Assembly (NCBI RefSeq): GCF_045277565.1 | Contig: NZ_CP123584.1 | Location: 868,001 to 932,000, forward strand | DNA: 64,000 nt | Source: Aliisedimentitalea scapharcae | GTDB lineage: Bacteria; Pseudomonadota; Alphaproteobacteria; Rhodobacterales; Rhodobacteraceae | Direction of reading: 5' to 3' | In this document: positions 17,108-25,489 of the stretch, in pieces | Layout of the letters: every line of letters starts with the position of its first letter | Numbering within the stretch: the stretch's first letter is position 1 | Notes under the pieces: generated by a model | The model's database searches: none | Seen by the model: the letters and a program-made list of their open reading frames with translations, nothing else | What the model was told of the DNA's origin: nothing | Made by a program: the position numbers and the translations under genes

Positions 17108-18358
17108 TCACAAAGGGAATGCGTAGCTATCCTTAAGTGGTAGACCTGTGACCCTTGGGCGATGCACAACCGACCCATAGAGCGCGACCAGCTTGTCTGC
17201 CTTGTTGTTCCACAGCCCGTCGCGCAGAACCTTGCGGCGCGCACCCTCGCCCAGCTGAATTCGAAGCGCGGGGTTTTCTGCCAAAGTACGCAGCGATTCT
17301 GCGATGTCCTGCGCGAACATATCTGGTGTTTTCACTGGAATTCGGATGCCCGTCGCATCATCAATGATCCACCCAGGTCCGCCCCGATTTGCGGTGACGG
17401 TGGGCAATCCGTGCCGCATGGCTTCATACAGCACGCCACCGGCAGGTTCGCGGAATGAAGGGAAACAAAAAACATCGTGAGAGGCATAGAGTGCCTCAAC
17501 CTCACTGCGCGGGATCCTGCCAAGAAAACGTACACGGTCTGCAACACCCAAACGCGCCGCCTCGGCACGGCAAAGGTTGATTTCTTCGCCAGCCCCTGCG
17601 CTGGTCAACGTGATGCCTGGCATTTCCTTGAGCTGCCCCAGTGCCCGCACCGCATCGCGAAGGCCTTTGGTGCGCACCCCCCGTCCAACGTGCAATACGC
17701 GCAAATGCCCGGTTTTTATGGGGCGATGATGAACCGGTGCAACATCATCGATGCCCAGTTCCAGAACCGGTTCAAATCGTTGCAAAGGAATATCCCCCAG
17801 AACGTCCTGTACATACGGGGCCACCCCCAGAACACAGGCCGCGCGTTGATAGGTATCACGCAAGAAGGGGTCATATTTGAACCGCAGTCGATCCAACTGT
17901 CGTAAACGGGTAAAAACTGGCGCGCTGGCAGCTTCGGATCGAAAGCTCGCAGGCGTTTCCAAAGCCCCCCCGAGAGGACCTATCAGGTATGGTATGGCAA
18001 AGCGACGCAGCGGTGATGCATAACGCGCGGCCTGCGGCATCAATTGATGTGCCAGATCAAAATGCGCGCCCCTGTTCAACGCTGATCGAAGCCAATGCCC
18101 AACGCAGCGCGCAAAATACGGCCAGGCCGGTTTCAGCATGGCATTCAGCCGCTCGTGCTTGCGGACCCAGGCTGGTTCAGCCCAGGTCACGACCCGTGCC
18201 TTGGGCAGTTGCGTGGCCAGATCCGGTCGTCCGGGACGCTGGAACGCCAGAACCGTCAGATCCACCCGTTCGGACAATGCGTTGGCCCATTTAAAAGCCA
18301 CGAATGCTTCGCCTACGTCGGTTGCGTCAATGTTGGGTGCGATCAACAGGATTTTCAA
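17108..18358 (-). CDS. Family 4 glycosyltransferase
   Basis: 416 residues, GT-B fold. The N-terminal domain has LKILLIAPNIDATDVGEAFV and the C-terminal one carries RVLHVGRGVRTKGLRDAVRA, RVRFLGRIPRSEVEALYASH, and the EX7E-type segment SFREPAGGVLYEAMRHGLP. The start is a TTG at 18358 with GGGAGG seven bases upstream and a 4-nt overlap with the preceding stop. The ATG at 18388 would overlap that gene more deeply. It adds one sugar of the repeat unit; the donor is unknown. Confidence 0.88.
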   Translation of the reverse strand: MKILLIAPNIDATDVGEAFVAFKWANALSERVDLTVLAFQRPGRPDLATQLPKARVVTWAEPAWVRKHERLNAMLKPAWPYFARCVGHWLRSALNRGAHFDLAHQLMPQAARYASPLRRFAIPYLIGPLGGALETPASFRSEAASAPVFTRLRQLDRLRFKYDPFLRDTYQRAACVLGVAPYVQDVLGDIPLQRFEPVLELGIDDVAPVHHRPIKTGHLRVLHVGRGVRTKGLRDAVRALGQLKEMPGITLTSAGAGEEINLCRAEAARLGVADRVRFLGRIPRSEVEALYASHDVFCFPSFREPAGGVLYEAMRHGLPTVTANRGGPGWIIDDATGIRIPVKTPDMFAQDIAESLRTLAENPALRIQLGEGARRKVLRDGLWNNKADKLVALYGSVVHRPRVTGLPLKDSYAFPL

Positions 18359-19290
18359 GAACGTACCTCCCGGTTTGCTGTTGGCCACGCCTTCGGCAGA
18401 TCGCCGACCACCCGCAAAAAGTGTCGGGCACGTTGACGGGCCCCGGGCCTATCCAATACCCCCAGCGCTGCCCAGAAGACGGCGCGCGAGACATTGTGTG
18501 CCGCCAGCATCACAAAGCAAATCATGGCTGCCGCCAGGCCGCCATGTTTCAGATGCAACCGGGTTGTGCCCTCTGTCATGAGCACGTCACGCCGGTGGTT
18601 CAGTTTGTTGGCAGATCCGTTTCCGAAATGTGTAACCTCGGGAATGGGCGCAAACACCACGTCCCAACCTTCGTGCCGAAACCGCCGGCACCAATCGGTT
18701 TCTTCGCCGTAAAAGAAGAACGCTTCGTCCAACAGGCCAACATTTTGCACTGCCGACCTGCGCACGAACATCGCCGCCCCGGAAATCACGTCGACCTGAC
18801 GTTCTTGGCACCGGTCCCATCCCGTCATCCGATACCCGTCAAATTGGCGAAACCGCGTCAGACCCGCCGTTTGCATTGCGAGGTTTCGCAAGCTGGGAAA
18901 GGCACTGCACGAGGGCTGGACGCTGCCGTCGGCGTTCAGAACCCGCGGCCCCATGATGCCCGCGTTGGGATGTGCATCCATCCATGCAACAGCGTTTTCC
19001 AAGACAGTCCCATGCACCAAAGTGTCGGTGTTCAACAGCATTACATAGCGCCCGCTCGCGCTTCGCAGTGCCGCGTTGTTGCCGCCCGCAAAGCCCATGT
19101 TCCGGCTGCTTTCGATCAGCTGCACCCATGGAAATTCGGTCCTCACCATCCGGGGCGAGCCGTCTGTCGAAGCATTGTCGACCACGAGAACCTCGGCGTG
19201 CAATTGTCCCAATCCCCGCTCTACTGTGCATAGGCAGTCGCGCAACAGGTCCTTGGTGTTCCAGTTTACGATGATAATCGACAGGTCCAC
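18355..19290 (-). CDS. Family 2 glycosyltransferase (rhamnosyltransferase-like)
   Basis: 311 residues from GTG 19290 (AAGGGGG upstream). It has VDLSIIIVNWNTKDLL, VVDNASTDGSP, MGFAGGNNAAL, the metal site LLNTDTLV, GPRVLNADGSVQPS, DVISGAAMFVRRSA, and DEAFFFYGEETDWCRRF. These mark the GT2 group that includes many rhamnosyl- and galactofuranosyltransferases. A C-terminal hydrophobic segment (AAAMICFVMLAAHNVSRAVF) may hold it to the membrane. It overlaps the next gene by 4 nt. Confidence 0.88.
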   Translation of the reverse strand: MDLSIIIVNWNTKDLLRDCLCTVERGLGQLHAEVLVVDNASTDGSPRMVRTEFPWVQLIESSRNMGFAGGNNAALRSASGRYVMLLNTDTLVHGTVLENAVAWMDAHPNAGIMGPRVLNADGSVQPSCSAFPSLRNLAMQTAGLTRFRQFDGYRMTGWDRCQERQVDVISGAAMFVRRSAVQNVGLLDEAFFFYGEETDWCRRFRHEGWDVVFAPIPEVTHFGNGSANKLNHRRDVLMTEGTTRLHLKHGGLAAAMICFVMLAAHNVSRAVFWAALGVLDRPGARQRARHFLRVVGDLPKAWPTANREVRS

Positions 19291-19312
19291 GGGATTTCCC
19301 CCTTGTGAGTGG

Positions 19313-20620
19313 TCAAAACAGCCGTACCGGGCGGATGGCGTGCAAAAATGCGGGCGTTCGCCGCAGGGTGCGGCTCCGGGTGGGTGATGCGTCCAGCATC
19401 CAGGCACCTGTCCCGATCAGAAAGAAAAACAAAACAAACAGGGCGTTCCAAAGATGCACGGTGGCGGCAGCGACGCAAATGCCAAACAGCGTAAAGGCCC
19501 ATGCGTGTCGCGCCCGCCGCCACGCGGGCGGGAAACCCTGCCTTTGACCCACAGCCCAGACGATCCCAAGCACCAGCCCGACCTGAAGAAAAAAAGCGGG
19601 CAGCCCATACCGCACGGCCGTCACCAGCCAAAAGTTATCTATGCTGTCAGACATCCAGACCGGGCGAACCCAGTCACCCAGCCCGATACCAAAAAGGGGA
19701 TGGCGTGCGACTTCGGCGGACCCGTATTCAAAGACCAAGATCCGGTTGTAAGCGGACTGTTTGGAGAAGGTCAGATATTCGACGAACACGTGAAATGGTG
19801 TCCGGTTCGACAGAAGATCGATGGCCAGATAGGCGATTGCGAACAATGTAAACAACGCCGCCCACCGTCCCTGAACAGCGCCCAGAATCCGCTCCCATGC
19901 GCAGACAAACATCTGCACCATGAGCACCACATAAGGGCCGCCGGACGCTGACATGAACGTCGCCATCCCGACACCTGCAACCTTGGAAAAATTGCCGAAT
20001 TTACCCAGCTGACGCTCGGCCAGAACGAAATAGGCCAGCGAAAAGGCGGACGCGCTGAACACGCCATAAAGGATCGGATGATCAAACGGACCAAAGGTGC
20101 GTTCGATCCCCATGCGTGGCTCGATATAGGCGGCCTTTGGCCCCCCGAAAGCGCTGGCAAGACTGTCGTGCAGAAAATGGATACCCGTCAGCGCCTCGGG
20201 CACGGTGAACACCAAGGTTGCCAGAACAAGCCCGACATAGACCCGCGCCATGGCCACAAAGTCTTCGCACGACCGGATGTAGAGCCGCCCCACCAAATAG
20301 GCCCCCGCGCATTCGACCACATAAATCCCGCCGGACTCGATCCCCTGCACAAGGCCACCCCATTTGATCAAGGCCAGCAATGCCCAGAAGCAATGGACCA
20401 GAACCAATGCGTCAAACAGGTGCAGGCGACCTCGCTGGTTGGTCAAAAGCTGAAACAGCATTGGCAGGAACAGGGCCAGCAAAACCAATCGACATGCCGA
20501 CAATCGCAACCCGCCCAGGTTCAGGGACACCGCTGTTGGCAGCATCATTGCGAACAATAGGCAAACCACAGGCAAAGGTGTGCCCCAAATCGATCTGGAT
20601 ATCGAACGCACGCCAGCCAA
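19313..20620 (-). CDS. Wzy/O-antigen-ligase-like polysaccharide polymerase
   Basis: 435 residues with about ten to twelve membrane helices and one larger loop containing GIERTFGPFDHPILYG, followed by SKQSAYNRILVFEYGSAEVA and HPLFGIGLGDW. This is the O-antigen ligase/Wzy layout, and it probably polymerises the lipid-linked repeats made by this operon at the periplasmic face. The start is a TTG at 20620 with GGAGG eight bases upstream, lying 3 bases past the previous stop. There is a short 22-bp gap before the next gene. Confidence 0.85.
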   Translation of the reverse strand: MAGVRSISRSIWGTPLPVVCLLFAMMLPTAVSLNLGGLRLSACRLVLLALFLPMLFQLLTNQRGRLHLFDALVLVHCFWALLALIKWGGLVQGIESGGIYVVECAGAYLVGRLYIRSCEDFVAMARVYVGLVLATLVFTVPEALTGIHFLHDSLASAFGGPKAAYIEPRMGIERTFGPFDHPILYGVFSASAFSLAYFVLAERQLGKFGNFSKVAGVGMATFMSASGGPYVVLMVQMFVCAWERILGAVQGRWAALFTLFAIAYLAIDLLSNRTPFHVFVEYLTFSKQSAYNRILVFEYGSAEVARHPLFGIGLGDWVRPVWMSDSIDNFWLVTAVRYGLPAFFLQVGLVLGIVWAVGQRQGFPPAWRRARHAWAFTLFGICVAAATVHLWNALFVLFFFLIGTGAWMLDASPTRSRTLRRTPAFLHAIRPVRLF

Positions 20621-20623
20621 TGT

Positions 20624-21601
20624 TCAGACCTCCACCCTGCGCCACGTCAGGCCTGGGCTCTCGGCGTATGTCCAGCTGATCCAAGCCAATGGATAGGTGG
20701 CAAATACGCTGATGATGGCCAGCGCTTCGGGGGAAAGCCCCGGCAAAAGCGCGACGACAGTCTGTGCCACGGGCCAGCCATAGATGTACAGTCCGTAGGA
20801 GACGTCTTTCATTGGCGGAAAAATGGGGCAGCGCAGGGCGAAAATTACCAGGCCGCCTGCTACAACTCCGGTCACAATGGTCCAGGGGAGAACAAGTGCC
20901 AGCGTCATTCCAGCCAGCGCCAGAAACAGGTTCACCCTGATCCGATCCCGAAACACATATGCTGCCATCCCCCAACAGAACGCGGCAAACAGCGGCGCGA
21001 AAGTTGCAAGACGCCCCGGTAGAACATCATGACCCCACGCCAACGCAGTCGTCACAACGACCAAGGCGATGACCAAGGTGGTCCGACGTGTCCCACCTGC
21101 CAAAACAAACGCAGCGCAAAGCGCATAGGCGACCACCTCGTGAAAAAGGCTCCATAGCGGCCCGTTGACGACCTCGGGATACGGGTTCAGTGCAAAGGCA
21201 CCCGCTATGCGGTGTTCAATTGAAACAAGGGTGATCGCCCGCAGATACCATTCGGTGAGCTGTTGTAAGTTCGTACTCGCGCCGCTGGCCAATGCAAGGC
21301 TTGCCGTCACTATCAGTGCCACCGCCAGCCCCGGAAAAATTCGGCATACCCTGGCTTGCCAAAATCGTGCAACGTCGTTGCGCTCAGCGCTCCCTGTGAT
21401 GAGCAGGCCCGACAGAAAGAAGAACACGCCCACGGCCCACCCACCAAGCGAGCGCCCGGTCAGATACTCCAGCGGCTCTCCCGTTCCCGCACCCAGCGCA
21501 AGTGGCCATGCGTGGCTGACGATTACCGCAACCGCCAGCACGATGCGCAAGAGAGTCAGATTTTCACTGCTTGGGGATCGCAGCGCCCGTCCCAAAGTCA
21601 T
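20624..21601 (-). CDS. Acyltransferase 3 family membrane protein (polysaccharide O-acylation)
   Basis: 325 residues from ATG 21601 with a 4-nt overlap onto the upstream stop. It has the acyltransferase-3 pattern: SSENLTLLRIVLAVAVIVSH with the active-site-type His, GWAVGVFFFLSGLLITGSAE, FWQARVCRIFPGL, NPYPEVVNGPLWSLFHEV, and SYGLYIYGWPV near the end, with about ten membrane helices. It most likely adds acetyl or another acyl group to a sugar of the repeat unit. Confidence 0.88.
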   Translation of the reverse strand: MTLGRALRSPSSENLTLLRIVLAVAVIVSHAWPLALGAGTGEPLEYLTGRSLGGWAVGVFFFLSGLLITGSAERNDVARFWQARVCRIFPGLAVALIVTASLALASGASTNLQQLTEWYLRAITLVSIEHRIAGAFALNPYPEVVNGPLWSLFHEVVAYALCAAFVLAGGTRRTTLVIALVVVTTALAWGHDVLPGRLATFAPLFAAFCWGMAAYVFRDRIRVNLFLALAGMTLALVLPWTIVTGVVAGGLVIFALRCPIFPPMKDVSYGLYIYGWPVAQTVVALLPGLSPEALAIISVFATYPLAWISWTYAESPGLTWRRVEV

Positions 21602-22857
21602 CGGATACGATCCGAGATCGAAACGACCCGCCAAAGCCGTTCTCTGACCACGCGCTTCCATGTGCCCAGCAGGGACTGGGCTTTTTGCCTGGTCGACAGT
21701 TTCATCCAAAACGGAAACAGCTTCTGGCCTTTGTCATTTGGCGTACTCATGCCAACCATCCGCATCGCCGCCCGGCGCCCCCAGACCGCGCCATTCGTCG
21801 CCAACAGGTTGGGTTGCGCGCGCGCTATCACGTCACGTTTCGCAGGGGCGGCAATCAACGCCCCCTCGCGGATCGCCGCCTCGACAATGCGCCGACCACG
21901 CGCCGTCCGCGCCACGATCAGCGAACGCCCGGCGTCGGTATCTCCGCCGGGTGGCGTGTGCCAGGGGTCGCCGACGGAAATATCTGCAAACGCACCGGTG
22001 TGATCGGCGCAAATCCGGCATCGCCAGCGACGGCTCGCTTGCAGGATTGTGCCCCAGCCTTCGCCATACGAAATACCATCGCTGGTGTGCTGTTCACCGC
22101 GCGGCGTTTTCCACTTGGCTTGCATAAGACCCGGCCAGCCGTTTCCGCGATACCTGAGGTCCGTGAGTGTGTGTTGTTTGGGAACTCCGAGACGTGTCAG
22201 CAACCGATCCGTTGCGGCCAGATTAGGTGCCCCAGCACAGAAGATCGCGATGGTCAGCGGAATGCGACCTGCCAGCTCTTGGTCCTGTGATACAGCCTTG
22301 TGAACCGACGCGACATCGCAGGGTTTCCCAACAAAGACCACCGGCTCCGGGCGCGTGGAAATCTCACTCAGCGCCTCGGCGGGACTGGCTTGTGCATATC
22401 GCGACCCGGCCCCGCGCAGCAGCCCGGCCCGATCCCGACTGATCACCGTTTCATTCAGGCGCGGGTCATCTTTTTGACCGACGATGTGGACGACACCTGC
22501 CGCCAGACCGGTTTCAACCGCATGTGTTGCCAGGGCCGTGACAGCACCACCAGAAGAGCCGCGATGCCGGATCTCGGGATCCTGGGCGCAGCCCTCCCAG
22601 ACCGCCAGAACGGGGCCCCATGCCATATCGATACTGTCCTGGATCTCCAGTTGCCCCCAATCCGTTCCGATACCGGCGCAGCGTTTCACTGCCGCGTGCG
22701 ATGCACGCACGCCTTCGGGAGATGGATCTACAACAGGGCGACGACCGTTTTCAGGGTCGTCCAACATTTTGATGAACTTGTCATTGCCGGTCGCGCAGGC
22801 GCCGCAGCCCGTGCACAGGTTGCGTTGAACGATGGAGGTGATTGGATCCGTGTTCAT
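21598..22857 (-). CDS. FrhB/FdhB-like (coenzyme F420 hydrogenase beta subunit family) protein in polysaccharide operon
   Basis: 419 residues from ATG 22857 (MNTDPITSIV). The N-terminus has an iron-sulfur motif LCTGCGACA. It continues with HRGSSGGAVTALATHAVETG, FVGKPCDVASVHKA, IFCAGAPN, and a second Cys set in RCRICADHTGAFADISVGDPW. These are the FrhB_FdhB N- and C-terminal domains, flavin/Fe-S modules also seen in sugar-modifying gene clusters next to polysaccharide pyruvyl transferases. The reaction here is unknown; a redox step on a sugar or pyruvyl group is an inference. Four-nt overlaps on both sides place it firmly in the operon. Confidence 0.85.
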   Translation of the reverse strand: MNTDPITSIVQRNLCTGCGACATGNDKFIKMLDDPENGRRPVVDPSPEGVRASHAAVKRCAGIGTDWGQLEIQDSIDMAWGPVLAVWEGCAQDPEIRHRGSSGGAVTALATHAVETGLAAGVVHIVGQKDDPRLNETVISRDRAGLLRGAGSRYAQASPAEALSEISTRPEPVVFVGKPCDVASVHKAVSQDQELAGRIPLTIAIFCAGAPNLAATDRLLTRLGVPKQHTLTDLRYRGNGWPGLMQAKWKTPRGEQHTSDGISYGEGWGTILQASRRWRCRICADHTGAFADISVGDPWHTPPGGDTDAGRSLIVARTARGRRIVEAAIREGALIAAPAKRDVIARAQPNLLATNGAVWGRRAAMRMVGMSTPNDKGQKLFPFWMKLSTRQKAQSLLGTWKRVVRERLWRVVSISDRIR

Positions 22858-24092
22858 ACCAGAACCTCGTGTGATGTTGTGGGACGCCGTGCTTCGGTTG
22901 CCAGGAAATACGCGCGCAATGTTGCCCCGGCTTCGCCCAGTGCCGCCGAAGCGGCAATCATGACCAATGGCCACCCTGCCGCCGCAAAAATTGTTGCCGG
23001 AATTAGTGCCAAAACCCGCACGATGTTGGCCCGTGCCGGATCCGCGGTGCGGCCAACCGCGATCGCCAATTGTGAATACGGGGTGCGCAGGATGCGAAAT
23101 GCGCCGGCCATTGCGAGCGCCAAAGCCAGGCCTGGACCCGGGCGAAAATCACCGCCGTAAACCAGCGCGATGAGAGTTGGTGCAAAGGCTGTAAAGCCAA
23201 CCACCATGCAAATCGCAATGGCGACATGTGCCGCTAGTGCTTGGGGCCAAATCCGCGCAAAGGTATCAGCCGCGAGCGCGTCCCGCAGTCGTGGCAAAAC
23301 CAGGGAACCCGCTGCGCGGCCAACGATCTGGGCGGGCAGCATCGCCAGTTGAAGCGCGACGCCGTAAAGCGCCAGCACACTCCAGTCAAAGCTGTGCGCA
23401 ACGATCAGGCGGTCCGCGTAAAAGGTCAGGAACATCAATCCCGCATTCAGGATCAAGGGCGCACCAAAGGTCCAGGCCCGGCGTAGGAAACGGAAACAAA
23501 AACGAACTTGATAAACCCGCGTTGCCACCAAGTGGGACAGCACCGAAAACGCCATTGCATGCGCGATCAGGACGGCGGCCATCGCCCGGTGATCTTCGTA
23601 AATCCAGAGAGCCGGAACAAGGCAGAGAACCATCACAACCGTCGCGCCGCATTCGACATATGCCATACGCGCATAAGAAAACCACCGTTCCGTGCGCCTG
23701 AAGTCAAGATGCACCAGACCGCGAAACACCGGGATAATCGCCAGCGTTGCATAGGTGCCCGCGTCGGGACCGTCGGGAAAGGCAGCTGCCAGCAGCGATG
23801 CCAAAGCCAACAAGACTGCTCCGCCAATCAGACCACGTAAAACCGCAACACCGTGCAAGGCAGATTGAAACTGATACCCATCTCCGTCCGGGGCCTGCAG
23901 GATCAGGCGATCCACACCAACGTCGCTGATCATTTCGACCAGTCGAACAGTCAGTACCAGCATCATGGCGCGTCCCAGCTCGTCCGCTCCAATCGCCCAA
24001 GCAAAGGCGACCGAGCGCACCAGCGCAGCCGCCTCTGCCGCGATTGGCACGGCCCACGCCAGGGATCGGCCGGTCAACGACACGCGCTGCAT
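22854..24092 (-). CDS. Wzx-like oligosaccharide flippase
   Basis: 412 residues with about twelve predicted membrane helices and the MATE/Wzx-type arrangement. It has MQRVSLTGRSLAWAVPIAAE at the start, GVDRLILQAPDGDGYQ, FGAPLILNAGLMFLTFYADR, and LYGVALQLAMLPAQIVG. It would flip the undecaprenyl-linked repeat unit across the inner membrane to the Wzy-like polymerase. ATG 24092 lies four bases past the upstream stop, and the 3' end overlaps the FrhB-like gene by 4 nt. Confidence 0.87.
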   Translation of the reverse strand: MQRVSLTGRSLAWAVPIAAEAAALVRSVAFAWAIGADELGRAMMLVLTVRLVEMISDVGVDRLILQAPDGDGYQFQSALHGVAVLRGLIGGAVLLALASLLAAAFPDGPDAGTYATLAIIPVFRGLVHLDFRRTERWFSYARMAYVECGATVVMVLCLVPALWIYEDHRAMAAVLIAHAMAFSVLSHLVATRVYQVRFCFRFLRRAWTFGAPLILNAGLMFLTFYADRLIVAHSFDWSVLALYGVALQLAMLPAQIVGRAAGSLVLPRLRDALAADTFARIWPQALAAHVAIAICMVVGFTAFAPTLIALVYGGDFRPGPGLALALAMAGAFRILRTPYSQLAIAVGRTADPARANIVRVLALIPATIFAAAGWPLVMIAASAALGEAGATLRAYFLATEARRPTTSHEVLV

Positions 24093-24096
24093 TGGC

Positions 24097-25344
24097 TCAG
24101 ACCCCGGACTGGGCTGCGATGCAGTCCATCTCGCGTGTGGCACGCGCGTGAATGCTTCCAAGCCGCATCGAGAGCTGTTCCCGGACCACGTGGCGACCAG
24201 CAAACGAGGCCACGGCACGGTCGGCCAAGGCACCGGGTGTCAAGCGCCGCAGGTCGGCGACATTTTGGCCTATGCCGCACTCGTCAAAAACACCTTGCGC
24301 CTTGTCGGTGTAGCCGAGACTTAACGTCGGCACGCCGGATGAAAACGCACCGATACTTGCGTGCATCCGTGCACCGGCGAACCAGTCCAATTGCGCCAGA
24401 ACCCATTTCAGCTCCATCGCGTTCAGGCGTTCTTCGACGATACGCACCCGTCCCGTGGCAAGAGGTCCCAGCCTTTGAACCAGCATGCGGGCAGCGGCGA
24501 GATCGCTTTCCATCTCTGTTTCCGGCTTGTGGACATGCGATATCAAGAGAAGCCGCGGATTAGGGTCACTGTTCAACAAGGCCCGCGCGAGGGTTTCGAC
24601 CTGATCGCTGTGCGAAGCTGCAAGGCCAAACGCAGTGCGCGCATTTTCGACGTCATGGCACAAGAGACCCGACACGTTCAGCCCTGCGAGGGGAAAGGAC
24701 CGTGTTGGGGTCAGCCAAGCCCACAGATCTTGCGCCAGTTTGGCAGGCTTGCTTGCGGGCAAAGTCACGGCGACATCAACACCAAGCTTGTGTTTTGACG
24801 GATCAAAATCCGCACCCAGTTGGGTTTGAAGATACTCAAAGCTTTGCGCATCCCTGACCCAAACGGCCGTGGACCGGCGCAGGATTTCCGCGGCCTGCTT
24901 GGCCAATTTTGGCGATTGAAACGGCCCCAGCTTCTGGGGCAGCAGGATCAACGGAACGCCTGCATCCAGCGCCATCTTTTTGGTCAGGACCATCGCTTCA
25001 AAGCGTTTGGGGCCGTAAATATCCGTAAAGCTGTCGCCGCCCGAAATATCCAGCACTGCGCGTGCGCGCGAAACCGCCCGGGCCGAGGCGCTGAAACCGC
25101 CACCTGAACGCACCAATGCATGTGCAGTGCGAAGGCTATCCCCACGCCAGAACCGCCGATTGTGCGTCAAACCCACGAGATCAACCGATGCGTAGCCCCA
25201 ATCAGCGCGCCGCCGACCACGCCCGTGATCGGCAACGGTCACAGATGTTGCGCCTCTTTGCGTCAAACCGGATACGACCGAATGGCACAGGGCGCTCACA
25301 CCTTGGTTTCCGGTGTCTGGGGCCGCGTTCAATAACGTAATCAT
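24097..25344 (-). CDS. Polysaccharide pyruvyl transferase family protein
   Basis: 415 residues of the CsaB/WcaK type. It has NAAPDTGNQGVSALCHSVVSGL at the start, VLDISGGDSFTDIYG near 105, PLILLPQKLGPFQSP, AVWVRDAQSFEYL and, near 330, the conserved DWFAGARMHASIGAFSSGVPT. Such enzymes add ketal-linked pyruvate from phosphoenolpyruvate to a sugar, giving the polymer acidic groups. It is the first gene of the operon. The ATG at 25344 has GTGAGG six bases upstream; a GTG twelve bases earlier is a weaker start. Confidence 0.88.
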   Translation of the reverse strand: MITLLNAAPDTGNQGVSALCHSVVSGLTQRGATSVTVADHGRGRRRADWGYASVDLVGLTHNRRFWRGDSLRTAHALVRSGGGFSASARAVSRARAVLDISGGDSFTDIYGPKRFEAMVLTKKMALDAGVPLILLPQKLGPFQSPKLAKQAAEILRRSTAVWVRDAQSFEYLQTQLGADFDPSKHKLGVDVAVTLPASKPAKLAQDLWAWLTPTRSFPLAGLNVSGLLCHDVENARTAFGLAASHSDQVETLARALLNSDPNPRLLLISHVHKPETEMESDLAAARMLVQRLGPLATGRVRIVEERLNAMELKWVLAQLDWFAGARMHASIGAFSSGVPTLSLGYTDKAQGVFDECGIGQNVADLRRLTPGALADRAVASFAGRHVVREQLSMRLGSIHARATREMDCIAAQSGV

Positions 25345-25489
25345 AATAGACCTCACTCTCTTAAACTGGTTTTACCGGGTTCTTTCAGGGCGAGGGTGCG
25401 CGCATAGGCCGAAAGCAGATTGCGAAAGCACAGCACGCGCTATCCAAAAGTATGGCGGGCAGATGCAACAGGGGCAATTTTGCCCGACT

